Shown piece after piece: positions 39,332 to 50,100 of a stretch of DNA of 64,000 nucleotides. The first letter of the stretch is position 1. Every line of letters begins with the position of its first letter. The position numbers and the translations under genes were made by a program. Under the pieces are notes generated by a model, which was not told where the DNA came from, made no database searches, and worked only from the letters and a program-made list of their open reading frames with translations. The DNA is from Sitta carolinensis (taxonomy: Eukaryota > Chordata > Aves > Passeriformes > Sittidae), in NCBI GenBank assembly GCA_032173965.1, contig CM063283.1, positions 35,689,743 through 35,753,742 of the forward strand. The letters are read 5' to 3'.

Positions 39332-39811
39332 AGAGAAAAAAGAAAAAGAAAAGGAAAGGAAAGGAAAGGAAAGGAAAGGAAAGGAAAGGAAAGGAAAGGA
39401 AAGGAAAGGAAAGGAAAGGAAAGGAAAGGAAAGGAAAGGAAAGGAAAGGAAAGGAAAGAAAGAAAGAAAGAAAGAAAAGAAGAAAGAAAGAAAAGAAAAG
39501 AAAAGAAAAGAAAAGAAAAGAAAAGAAAAGAAAAGAAAAGAAAAGAAAAGAAAAGAAAAAGAAAAGAAAAGAAAAGAAAAGAAAAGAAAAGAAAAGAAAA
39601 GAAAAGAAAAGAAAAGAAAAGAAAAGAAAAGAAAAGAAAAGAAAAGAAAAGAAAAAGAAAAGAAAAGAGAAAGAAAAGAAAAGAAAAGAGAAAAGAAAAG
39701 AAAAGAAAAAGAAAAGAAAAGAAAAGAAAAGAAAAGAAAAGAAAAGAAAGAAAAGAAAAGAAAAGAAAAGAAAAGAAAAAGAAAAGAAAAGAAAAGAAAA
39801 GAAAAGAAAAG

Positions 39812-39842
<31 letters not shown>

Positions 39843-40165
39843 GAAAAGAAAAGAAAAAAAGAAAAAAAAGAAAAGAAAAGAAAAGAAAGAAAAGAGAAAG
39901 AAAAGAAAAGAAAAGAAAAGAAAAGAAAAGAAAATGATAAAGAAAAGAAGAAGTGAAGAAAAAGGAAAAAGAAAATGAGAAGTAGAGAAGAAGGAAGGAA
40001 GAAAGAGAGAAAGAGAGAAAGAAAGAGAAAGAGAGAAGAGAAGAGAGAAAGAGAGAAAGAGAGAAAGAGAGAAAGAGAGAAGAGAAGAGAGAAGAGAGAA
40101 AGAGAGAGAAGAGAGAAAGAGAGAAAGAAGAAAGAGAGAGAAAGAAAGAAAGAAGAGAAAGAAAA

Positions 40166-40253
<88 letters not shown>

Positions 40254-40269
40254 AGAGAGAGAAAGAAAA
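39332..40269 (+). repeat. Giant purine-only microsatellite complex (AAAGG, AAAG, AAAAG, GA)
   Basis: Every base from 39332 to 39934 (603 nt) is A or G. Five T residues interrupt 39935-39983, and purines then run unbroken from 39984 to 40269 (286 nt). The order of blocks is: a short A-rich lead; about 21 GGAAA units (39351-39458); a short GAAA block (about 39457-39490); roughly 85-90 GAAAA units with occasional GAAA, GAGA or extra-A variants (about 39490-39934); a mixed GAGAAA/GAAAGA region (about 39984-40160); and about 21 GAAA units (about 40167-40253). The 252-codon plus-strand frame (Lys/Arg/Glu) and the 328-codon minus-strand frame (Phe/Ser/Leu) across it are artefacts of translating the repeat. 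Length will be polymorphic and may be mis-assembled. Confidence 0.97.
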
Positions 40270-40682
40270 TAAATCTATTTAATGCACTTATCAGCATATT
40301 TTCCCATATTTTGGCACATTTTGCGTCAGAGAAGCCCTAAGCCCTCATGACTATTCAAGGCCAAATATAACAGAGATAATAATAGATACTAATTAGAGTC
40401 TTCAGAAAATTATTTTGATTTAAATGGTGTTATTAATGAGATAAATAATAGCATAGATTATTGTACCTGCTAGGTAGGCCTCATATTAAGGATGGCATTC
40501 CTAATTTGTACATTGTGCTCTGGAGCAAGGCTCTGTCTCCCCAGAATTTCCTTGCATTCTGAAGAGTTAATTCCTCTTTCTGTCTTCCAGTACTTAAATC
40601 TAGCATCCCTTTAGGGCTTACAGAATATGCACTAGTTGTGTTTAACATTTGCTTAGCAACTTTTGCATCATTACTTTTCTGT
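40270..40682. other. Unannotated non-coding flank
   Basis: AT-rich unique-looking sequence directly after the purine tract. Nothing recognised. Confidence 0.6.
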
Positions 40683-40764
40683 AATTAGAACACCTAGTGT
40701 CAATGGTGATAGGCACTGTACAAATTAGTGATAGAAACAACTAAATTCCCTTTCAGACTCCAAG
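40683..40764 (+). repeat. Possible ancient amniote SINE relic (MIR-type)
   Basis: The words 'aacacctagtgtc', 'gataggcactgtacaaa' and 'attccctttcagactcc' occur in the order and spacing of an old amniote SINE. I recall its consensus as 'agcacctagaggc', 'gtgctaggcactgtacaaa' and 'agtccctgcccc'. The middle word is the strongest. The family name is uncertain. Confidence 0.4.
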
Positions 40765-41869
40765 AGGGACATTATCTTTGTTTTCCTGTTTGATTTTGGG
40801 TCTTTCGATGTGACTCTGAACATACTGTTTTCCAATACATTGTTGGATATTTTTTAAAAAAGGGAATATTTTTTTTTTCCATATCCTATTACTTGGCTTT
40901 TTGTTATTCCCCAGATGTTACATGTGAGATCAAGCTATTCTGCCTTCTATGGTGATGTTTTCTTTTTTCTGTATCTTCCACGAAGTTGTACAAAAAAATG
41001 CTACTGCACTTTTCTAATTTCGTCTGACATTTCTAATTTAGATAAAATGTATAAAATAAAAAATAATCCAAAACTGAGAAAAAAATTCATAAGCAGCAGA
41101 AGAATACTAACTTTTGCTTAATTGTGTAGCAGAAGCTAGACTTTCCTCTGAGAATTTTGCCCAGAAAAAGGATACATTAACTACTTTCCTCCAGGTTAGA
41201 AGTATTCACTTACTTTGGTGTGTTATGCTTTAAGATGTTCAAGGGAGTCTTGCTACCCAGACAGCTGCAGATTTGGAGGGGCTTTATAATATTTCTCCTA
41301 TTTGATATAAAAATTTTAGTTAGTCGTACTTCTTGCAAAACAATCTTTTCTCTATTAGTTTTGGTTTCTTTTTTTTTTTTTTTTCCTGCTCAGTAAGTGC
41401 AAAATGTCATGAGGGATTGGCCAAAGGACTAAGGTGTTGAATTTTTGACATAGATTTGTTCCATCTGTTTTAGTAGGCATTGACATTAAATATATATTAA
41501 TAAAGAATAAGCTTTTGTTTAGAGTTTTATGACTCTAAACTATTTTTTCCTCAAGTGAAAGCGTCTGCACTTTCTTTGTTAATTTCATGCCATAATTCCA
41601 AGGGGTTTTTATAATCACAAGTGAACCTTTATGATAAATATGATCTTTCTTTTAATCTACCACATACTATCTTTTATAGAACACAAAGAAAAGTAGTGAT
41701 ATAGCCCAACTGACCTACCTGGTATCTCCCACCAGGTCCATGAGAGGCTCCTTGGGCTTTCCACTCTCTTCTCCTTTCTATCTAATAAGCAAACATAGTG
41801 CTGAGGCTGGAGTCCAGGACTTGCCTTAAAACATCTGAGTGCTAAGACATCTGATGTTATGTGTGTGAA
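40765..41869. other. Unannotated non-coding sequence
   Basis: Contains a 16-base T run at 41369-41384. No gene or transposon recognised. Confidence 0.6.
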
Positions 41870-41945
41870 GAGCGTTGCTTTATTCTCTGCCATGCTCTTC
41901 CCGTGTGACCTTGGCAAAGTCACTCACTTTGAATTTCAGAAAAGG
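41870..41945 (+). repeat. MIR-like ancient SINE relic (core region)
   Basis: The words 'ctctgccatgctcttc', 'gtgtgaccttggcaaagtcac' in two parts, and 'tgaatttcag' follow the MIR core ('ctctgccacttac', 'gtgtgaccttgggcaagtcac', 'gtgcctcag'). The 'gtgtgacctt' core and its 'agtcact' continuation form the best short MIR match in the window. Confidence 0.55.
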
Positions 41946-43959
41946 CTGTAGGAGCTCAAGGTTCAGCCAGAAGCAGAAGGCAGTGAAGCTGAACTGCAGC
42001 AGCAAATGAGTCCCTGAGATCCCAGATGCAAAAGGGGTCACTGACACTGCCAAATCTTTGCGTGGCCTTGTGTACCCAGTGTAGGATTAGCCAAGGTGAA
42101 GGAAATAACACATTTTAACAGTATCCTGTCTCCTTCTGGTTGCCTGGGGCACTGGGACGATGTCTGTGGTAAGGTTGCATAAGAATTTGTAATATGGCTT
42201 CACAGTTTTGAATTAATCTTCACTGTGTGGTCTCACATACTTTGTGCTGTGACAAAGTGTCCTTAAATTAAGACTATTGTCCATTTTAGACCACTCAAAT
42301 GTCCAGCGATAAAACGTCACTCAAGCATAGCAAAGTGTTATGTAAATATGGTCAGGATTAAATGGCATGATATAGATATAAGTGTTACACTTAGTTTCTG
42401 TTGTGAAGGATGACCTGTATATTTTTAATTTGTTTTACAGATAGTCCCATTTGATATATTATCCTATTACAATATAATCCTAAGCATGTACTTTTCATTG
42501 TTGTTTTCTGAAAGCTTGGCTAACCCCAAAGAGTAAAATACAGTATGGCTGCAGTGCACAGTGCAGGATGTGAGAGAGGCACTGCTCTATATCAGAACTC
42601 ATTGTAGTCTCTTCTTAAACAGTATGAACAAAATCCTGTCCAGTTTACATCAGATAAGGAATACAGTGTAGTAAGGAGTTTGGGGGATAAAGAATAAAAG
42701 AGAGTTGAAAGCTTTAGATGCAAGGGCAGAAAGTCCCAGATAAATATGGCTCCCTGATTCCCTCTATCTGAGCAGTTCCTTCTGGGAAAGCTGAACATCT
42801 TGTAAGTAGACCCTTCCTTTACACCAGTCACTCTTAGGTGTCTTGGGCTGCTGGCTTTGTGAAAAACAACAGCTTTAATTGTTTCTTAATACCCCTTAAT
42901 ATTTTGTATCATAATAACCCTTCAGTGCTTTAAAATGAAACAAAAAGACACAATTTAATTCCGTCAGGCTTTTAGTGTTGTGACCTTTGTTCAGTACTGG
43001 AGTTACACAGTAAGGAAAAGCTATCCCTGTCTTGCATTACCCATTCATGAATTTCTAAACTTTCAGTATGGCACAAGTGCTGTCTAGCAAAAATGGGAAG
43101 CTGGTGTTCTGACCAGGGGAGCGTGAAGTCCCAGGAGAGCAAACAGAAAGCAGTAGGACCTGAAATAAAAGGTGCATCTGTGTGCTACAATGAAAAGCAC
43201 ACTTTCCCTTCCCTTTTCCTCGTCTTGCCACTTTTACCTTATTTTCTTTGTGTGTACCTAAATGCTGCTTGGCTGCTTGTGTCCAGTGGAAGTGACAAGA
43301 AGTGCTTACTTGCTTACATGAATTGGCAAAGAAGAAATTAGCATCAAAGTACATTTGGTGACTGATATGGCTCCAGCAGAAGAACAAGAAAGTGTTGAAA
43401 TATAGAACCCTAAAACTGTGAATTTAGTTGCATCTACAACATTTTAAAAATACTTGCTGTAGTTAATTTCATATGCTATTTTTAATGCTAGTTATAAGCA
43501 AGTAAAATCTCTCCAGCCACTGAAGTCTGATAAGCACTATACTGTCTGTACCAATATTTTAATTTTTGACTGAGAAGAATAAAATGTCTGGATACTTCCG
43601 CTTATAACTGCAGGGCTTTCTTTTGCCTGCTTTGCACATCTTAAATGTGGGTGTGCATATGCCCAAGTTATTTTCAGTACTGGGTGACCACTACCACCTT
43701 CCCTGGTGCAACAGAAGCTTCATATTGCTAAACTAAGGTATGAGCATCATTGTGAAGGATCAGTAGGGAGGTGCTGAACAATCTCTCAACAGCAGAAGGA
43801 TTCCATCAAATCTATTTAGTTGATTTCCTATTGCCTTTTTGTGATCAAGCTCAGGATCATTGTGTCTAAAAACCCATTTAACTTCTTTTACAGTTTTAGG
43901 GAACTGGCACATATATTTGTTGCTTCCCCTTCAGCCTCAAAGGGGGATTTTTTCCATAT
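41946..43959. other. Unannotated non-coding sequence
   Basis: AT-rich sequence. Overlapping frames at 43055-43387 (minus) and 43093-43341 (plus) contradict each other, and neither has a recognisable domain. Confidence 0.6.
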
Positions 43960-44262
43960 AGTGGTGGAACAAGGAGAAGTTGCTTTAAACTGAAAGATTC
44001 AGTTAGAATCAGTTTAGATTTAGATTCAATATTAGGAAGAAATTCTTTAATATGAGGGTGGTGAGGCAGTGAAAGATGCTGCCCAGAGAAGTTGTAGATG
44101 ACCCATCTGTGGAAGTGTTCAAGGCCACAAGAATTCAAGAAGGTTCTGGATGGGACTTTGATTAAAGTGGTCTAGTAAGAGGTATCACAGCCCATTGCAG
44201 GGGGACTGCATAATCTTTCATGTCCCTTCCAACCCAAACCACTCTATGATTCTACGAAAAAT
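43960..44262 (+). mobile_element. CR1 LINE 3' end
   Basis: Begins with 'acaaggagaagttgctttaa' in CR1 register. It continues through 'attaggaagaaattcttta', 'gagggtggtgaggcagtg', 'ctgcccagagaag', 'ggaagtgttcaaggcc', 'cagggggactg' and 'cccttccaacccaaacca', and ends in 'ctatgattctacg'. This is the 3' coding end plus 3' UTR of an avian CR1 of the 'ccaacccaaacca' type. It is a 5'-truncated copy of about 300 bp with moderate divergence and small deletions. Confidence 0.88.
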
Positions 44263-46807
44263 CAGCTACCTGCCTCTGAACAAGGTTTGTCCTTGTCAGT
44301 ATAATAAGGAAAGAAAAATGAATATTTATATCTCATAGTGAATGTGCACACACAGGATAAGCTCTGCATTCAGAGGATTGTGTTTTTTTCAGCTTGTCTT
44401 TTTCCTCTCCAGGGGCTTTCACATCAACTCTTTTAATATTCACAAATAAGATAACTGATGTTCTGGGAACTCCTGGATATTTTAATTCTATGGATGAAAC
44501 CATGGTGAAAACAAGGTAAGAAACTATTATTGGAATCAGAACAGAATGCCTCTAGGAAATAAATTAAAAATAAGAAAAGGATGGAATAGGAAGAAAAGCA
44601 CTGTCTGGTTTCTGACCGAGTTTTGGAGTTCATCTTGCTGCCATGACTTGCTCAGTGAAGGCATCGGTTATTTTTTACTTAGGCTGAGTAAGATTTTTGT
44701 TCATCACTGATGCTATTGAGGCACTTTAACTGTTCTACAGTATTTTCTGTGTGTGGATGGACTTGCAGATAATGGACAAAGGATTTGGAGTGTTTTTCTT
44801 TAATTCATTGAAATTTTACCATGTTTCTCTCTTACAAAATGAATGAAATGAAGTGGGATAGTTCTAATTCATCCCAGACTCATTCAGTTAATATTTCAAT
44901 AGGAAACCTCTTCAACTTTTTGAATATCAGTGTACTTAAAGTAGTTTTTGTAGCACTTTCCTGACTCTTGAGTGGCTCCTTAAATCTATATGCTTTAATA
45001 ATATGGACATTGGAACTTGTACCAAGTGCCCTTCTGAAAAGAATTTCATAATTATTTCTGTTCTTTGTAGATTGGAAAAGAAATGATATGCCATTTTTGA
45101 AAGACAAACTGTTAGAACTACTTCTCCAGGTAATCTTGCACATTACCTGCTGTTTTCCAGCCTTTGGCCATGTGCAAAAGAATTAACAAGCTTCAACTTA
45201 AATTATGGCAAGGCAATGTTACAGAGGGAATGAGCAGGACATTATATAGGGAGTTCTGAGCTGCCAAACAGGGATTCTGGCAACTCACAGTTACCACAGT
45301 CACTGTACAAAAATCCTTCACCTACAAAAAGTGCAAATGAGCAGAGAGAGGAGAATCCTTGTCCAGTTACAGCTATAGGCTGCATTATATTGTATTATTG
45401 CCCAAAATCAGAGGATTCCTAATAAATGCCTAGAGCTCCCACGTTATTATTGCTTTAAAATGTTAGTGACTTGGGTAAAGATTTGCCTTTTAGATATATT
45501 TTAAAGTTCTGTTTGCTTGTAGTAACTTGCTTGGAAGTTTATAGCACTGAATTTTGAGGATTATTTGCAGTGATTACTTGTACCTTTTTTAATAGTTGTT
45601 GTCCAGGAAAGAATTTTTCATCTGATCTATATAAAGGTGTTAATTCTGATCAACTGTTGTGTTTTCCAAGTCCTGTGCAAAATGTGTTTATTCATCCAGA
45701 CAGAAAGGCTCCCAAATACAATTCTAGCAGTGAAGGATGTGGGAAGGAGAGGTCAACAAGTTGCTGATGTGTTTCTCCTTATGGAGAACAGAGTTGCCTG
45801 GAGGAAGCCTGTTTTTGGCTGATGGAACAACACTTTGTGAGTTGTATTGTTTGGACACGAGATACACTGAAATTTCTGGAGGATGGAGGAAAGTTGACCT
45901 GTGAAACATCTGGGACCATGCTGTTCAGATGTAATCTGAAGCATCTCCAGTATTTACATGAGAGAAGATATGAAATAAATGACCAGGACTTGTTTCAGAT
46001 CACAAAGCTTGCCATATTCACATAAGGGTGAATGCAGCAACAATTTCTCTGGGACAGCTTCACAGCTACAGAGTCCTACACAAACCTCCAAGGGCAAGGG
46101 AGGAAGACTAGTGGCCTCATAATTTGCTGTTGGAAATCCATGCTTACTAGAGATCTTCTCAAGGGATAGCAAGCAACCACACTACCTTAGTATGAACAAA
46201 TTTTAAACAGAGGAGGTCTGAAGTCAGTGGGAAAAGAAACAACAATTCTGAAAGTCTTGAATGTCATTAACTGATTAACTTTCTGGGATTAATCATGCTT
46301 GTGGGTCTGGACCATTGTCCAATGAGGTCAATGAAAATGCATCTTCAATCAGGAATTCTATTATTGAAGTACACTCTTTATTTCTCTTCTGTCATCCCAA
46401 GATAGGAAAACCACTTCTATAGGGGAATATCCCAGCTGTTGTAGTGCAGGGAACTAAAGTGCAGCTCTACAGTCAGAAATTGCAGAACAGTGGGGTTTTT
46501 GAAAATAGAGTTCTTCTATAATTTTCTGTATAGCATACAGAAGAAGAAATTCCCCTGCAACCTCCCCTTTTTGAAGTTGTGGGCGATACCCTCCAGATAA
46601 TATGCTATCTTTTTCTTGTCCTCTGAGCTCAGCACATTTTAAATGTTATAAGGGTATGTAGCAAACATTTCCCCCAAGACACTAAACATTTGCTGTCAAA
46701 GTTTCAAAACCCTGCTACTCCTCTTCATTTGAAATATGCCTGTTACAGGTTTTCTTCTGAGTGTGATACACATAAGGCAGTTTCTTGTTAGTTTAGTGAC
46801 CTTTTCA
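44263..46807. other. Unannotated non-coding sequence
   Basis: Lies between two CR1 fragments. No exon, RNA gene or named repeat recognised. Confidence 0.6.
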
Positions 46808-47136
46808 CTCCCTACAACTCTACAACTCCCTGAAAGGTGGTTGTAGTCAGGTGGGGCTTGGTCTCTTTCACCAGGCAGCAACTGACAGAATGAGAGGACA
46901 CAGTCTTAAGCTTCACCAAGGGAAGTATAGGTTGGATATTAGGGAAAAGTTTTTCACAGAAATAGTGTTAAAGTGCTGGAACGATCTGCACAGGGAGGTC
47001 ACCATCCCTGGATGTCCTTAAAAATGATTGGATGTGTCACTCAGTGCCATGGTTTAGTTGAGATGTTAGGGTATGGGTTGGACTTGATGATCTTGAAGGT
47101 CTCTTCCAACCTAGTGATTCTGTGATTCTGTGATTC
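46808..47136 (+). mobile_element. CR1 LINE 3' end with terminal octamer repeats
   Basis: Starts with 'tccctgaaaggtggttgtag', the usual end-of-ORF region of CR1. It runs through 'cttggtctctttcaccaggc', 'gaggacacagtctt', 'ggttggatattaggg', 'caccatccctggatgt', 'agtgccatggtttagttg' and 'ggttggacttgatgatctt' to 'ctcttccaacc'. It ends in three tandem 'gtgattct' octamers, the hallmark CR1 3' terminus. It is 5'-truncated, about 330 bp, and of a different subfamily type from the copy at 44 kb. Confidence 0.93.
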
Positions 47137-50100
47137 ACATATTGGCATAAAGCTTACCTGAAAAATATCTAAAGATAAGACTGAGAAGAGAACATGTTCT
47201 CATTTACATGTACAAGAAGTTTCAGCAGCAGCTGCTGTTCAGACACAATTATTTCTCATGAAAATGTTTGGAAACAGTTTGGGTTTTTTTAGTGTAATCA
47301 ACTCAAGTTATTGCATCTAGGGAAGATTTGTTGCTATCAAATGTAAGCACCAAAAGAGGCACAGGAAATACAGTTCTCTAAGTGGAAATCAGCAGCATTA
47401 ACATGATTCACCTGCGGGTGAATGAACGTTGCCTCCTTCTGGTCTATCATGCTGGGAGGGCAGCTGCATATGAATCTGAGAGGTATTTATTTTATATGTA
47501 TATAGTCTTGTCTTCCTAAGGACATCTGTAAAGTTAAATGATTTGATCTAGGTATAATTCTACAGTCAAGTTAGTATTATTCTCAGAGTAGATCTGGAAA
47601 AAATTCAAATTGTGTGCCATGCTGGTTCTTAGAAGAATTTGCTATTCCATCTAACTAGAATAAAAGATTTGCTGAAAAACCCTGAAGGCATAAGATCTTC
47701 AGAACACTCATTCATCCTTGGTCGATTATGGTAAACGATCTGACCACTGACTACTGAAACACTGCACAGCCTCAGCATTGTTGGCTGGAACAGACTCAAA
47801 GACATTCACTAAATTTAACGTTAATTATAGGTAAGTATCATTAAGTTTCTATCAGCAGATGAAAGAGATTCAAACCGAATCCAACACTACTGAGATATTT
47901 ACAAATATTAAACATAAAGCTTTGATACCTACAGTTTCAAACTTGATTTAAACCTAGATGTACACGTAATATGCCTGTGCTGTCGAAAGAGTATTTATAT
48001 CAGTAGAGAGCATCGCCTGGTCTACTGAAAAGCTTGGTTACCTACCTGCCTACATTAGTTTCCCTGTGAAATACAGTGTTTCTGAAATATGTGTAATTAG
48101 AGACATGCTGTCAAGGTTAGAATTGAGACAAGGCTGCAGTAGGTAATGTAGAGGAACTCTAGCTTACAGCTTTGTGCTAAAACTGATCTTTTCATTCTTG
48201 GCAAATGCAAAAACTCCTGATGTAACAGAGTTGAAATGTGCTTAAGGTAGGAAAGATGCACACAAACTGCAGATGTAGATTAGGTACTCTCTGCACCTCA
48301 GACCATAAAGAGATACCAAGCACAGCACAGTCCCTTGTCTGCCTTTTCTGTGAGTTACTGTTTTAGCTCTAGCATTGTTTCCACAGCTCATTTTGCTGAG
48401 TGTGTGATGTGTCATGTCCATAATATTTGTAGTATTTGTGCAGCCTGTCCTCTTGTCCTCCTTTGGCTTGCCTACACTTTTCCTTCCCACCTGTAGAGCT
48501 CCTACTGATTTGTTACATTTGATATCTTTTGGTGTCTTGCCACTCCAGCCTGAGCAGATACTGACTCCCAGTGTTGGAGAGAGGTTTTTGTTGGCCTTCA
48601 TATCCACAGCTAAATTTCTCATTATATGGTTCCCAAAAGAAAGAACCATGGAAAATATTAGAGGACAAATCTTACAATGTGTTTGAGTGTACCATCATCT
48701 GTCTAAGACAGGAGCAGCACGTAGTGAATTCTGTCACCTTGCTTTCCACTGCTTTTTGAGATGACTTTCGAATATGTAGAAGTCTTATTGATGAAGACAT
48801 GAACTGGAAGCACTTAATTAGGCAGTGCTATGTGTTGTGACACTTAAAAAAATTAAGAAATCTCAACAGTTAATGTATTTGAGAAGAAAAGTCTTTATTA
48901 TTTTTTGTAGAAATAATAACTAATTTCACTTTATACCTTAACCATACTGAGGTATTGAACTTGTACACGATGTAAGTAGAAATGTGTTTAAGTTCATGAA
49001 CCTTTCTTATTCTTACTTTCTCTGTGTTGCTTCATAGATCACACCATAATTTAACAGGTATAATTTTCTTTCTGTTTGGGCTGAAAAGTCACATAACTGT
49101 TCTCTCTTGGCTCAATGTTCTTCAGAGTTATAGCAGTCCAAGTATTAGAAAATCTGATTTGAAACATCTGGGAGACTTCATAGAATAATCACTTGTAGGA
49201 GCATTGTTTTCACACAGTATCATCCAAAGAGTTGATGTTTAACAAGTGATTAAGAAAGAACTGAGAGGATTTTGCTTTTTACTATAGCTCCATGGGGGTG
49301 TCTTCAGTTGAATAATTCAGATTCATGGTTTAAGGCATAACATTATAGCAAGTTGATAGAAACGGGGTGTTGTTTGTCTTTCTAATAATATGTGAAGCTT
49401 TAGTTTCTATTTTTCAACATATTATGCTGATTAATTTCTTAGCATTCCTACAGCAAATATGAGCAACTCATTCACACACAGTCCTTGTCTTGTTCATTCT
49501 GTGCATATGTTTTGCAAGCATTTTGTGCTCATGTGAATAATATGGGCTTGGAAGATCACCTAGTATACATTTTTTTTCAAATCTTGGCCTCAAATTTATT
49601 CTGATGGTAAAGATGCTTTTTTAAAAAAAAGACATTTATTTACATACTTGTTTTTCATCCAGAAAGGTTACTCATCTAACAGTACAAACCTCTTGGGAAA
49701 CCTATCTTGTTCCAGAAATATTTCTACTGTCATTAGAAATACTGATAGTATCTCTGTAAGTCATAAAATGTTAAGTTACTGCTCTGTAAAAGGAAAAATA
49801 ATTTGTATTTTACTACAAAAACCTCTTTTTTTTTTTTTTAAAGTGTTTATCTTGAAGAGAAGCCTTGAAAATGGTATTTGATTCAGTTCATCAAACTTTC
49901 AGTTTCTCTGAAGAACAGCAGTATGATCTCAGCTTTGATTTATTAGCTGTTAGAGACGTTCTTATTTGTCAGTTATGTTCATGAAAGACTGGTTGTTGTG
50001 AAGAAAAGCAAGGGATTTTTATGAAGATTTAAGTAGCTAAGGCCAGAGTTTTTCTTAAATGGCACAGATTAGTACTAATCTGCGATTAATCTACTAATAC

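Noticed and set aside
39311..40297. 328-codon minus-strand frame rich in Phe, Ser and Leu
   Set aside because: It is the translation of the AAAAG/AAAGG/AAAG microsatellite. The same DNA is also open on the other strand.
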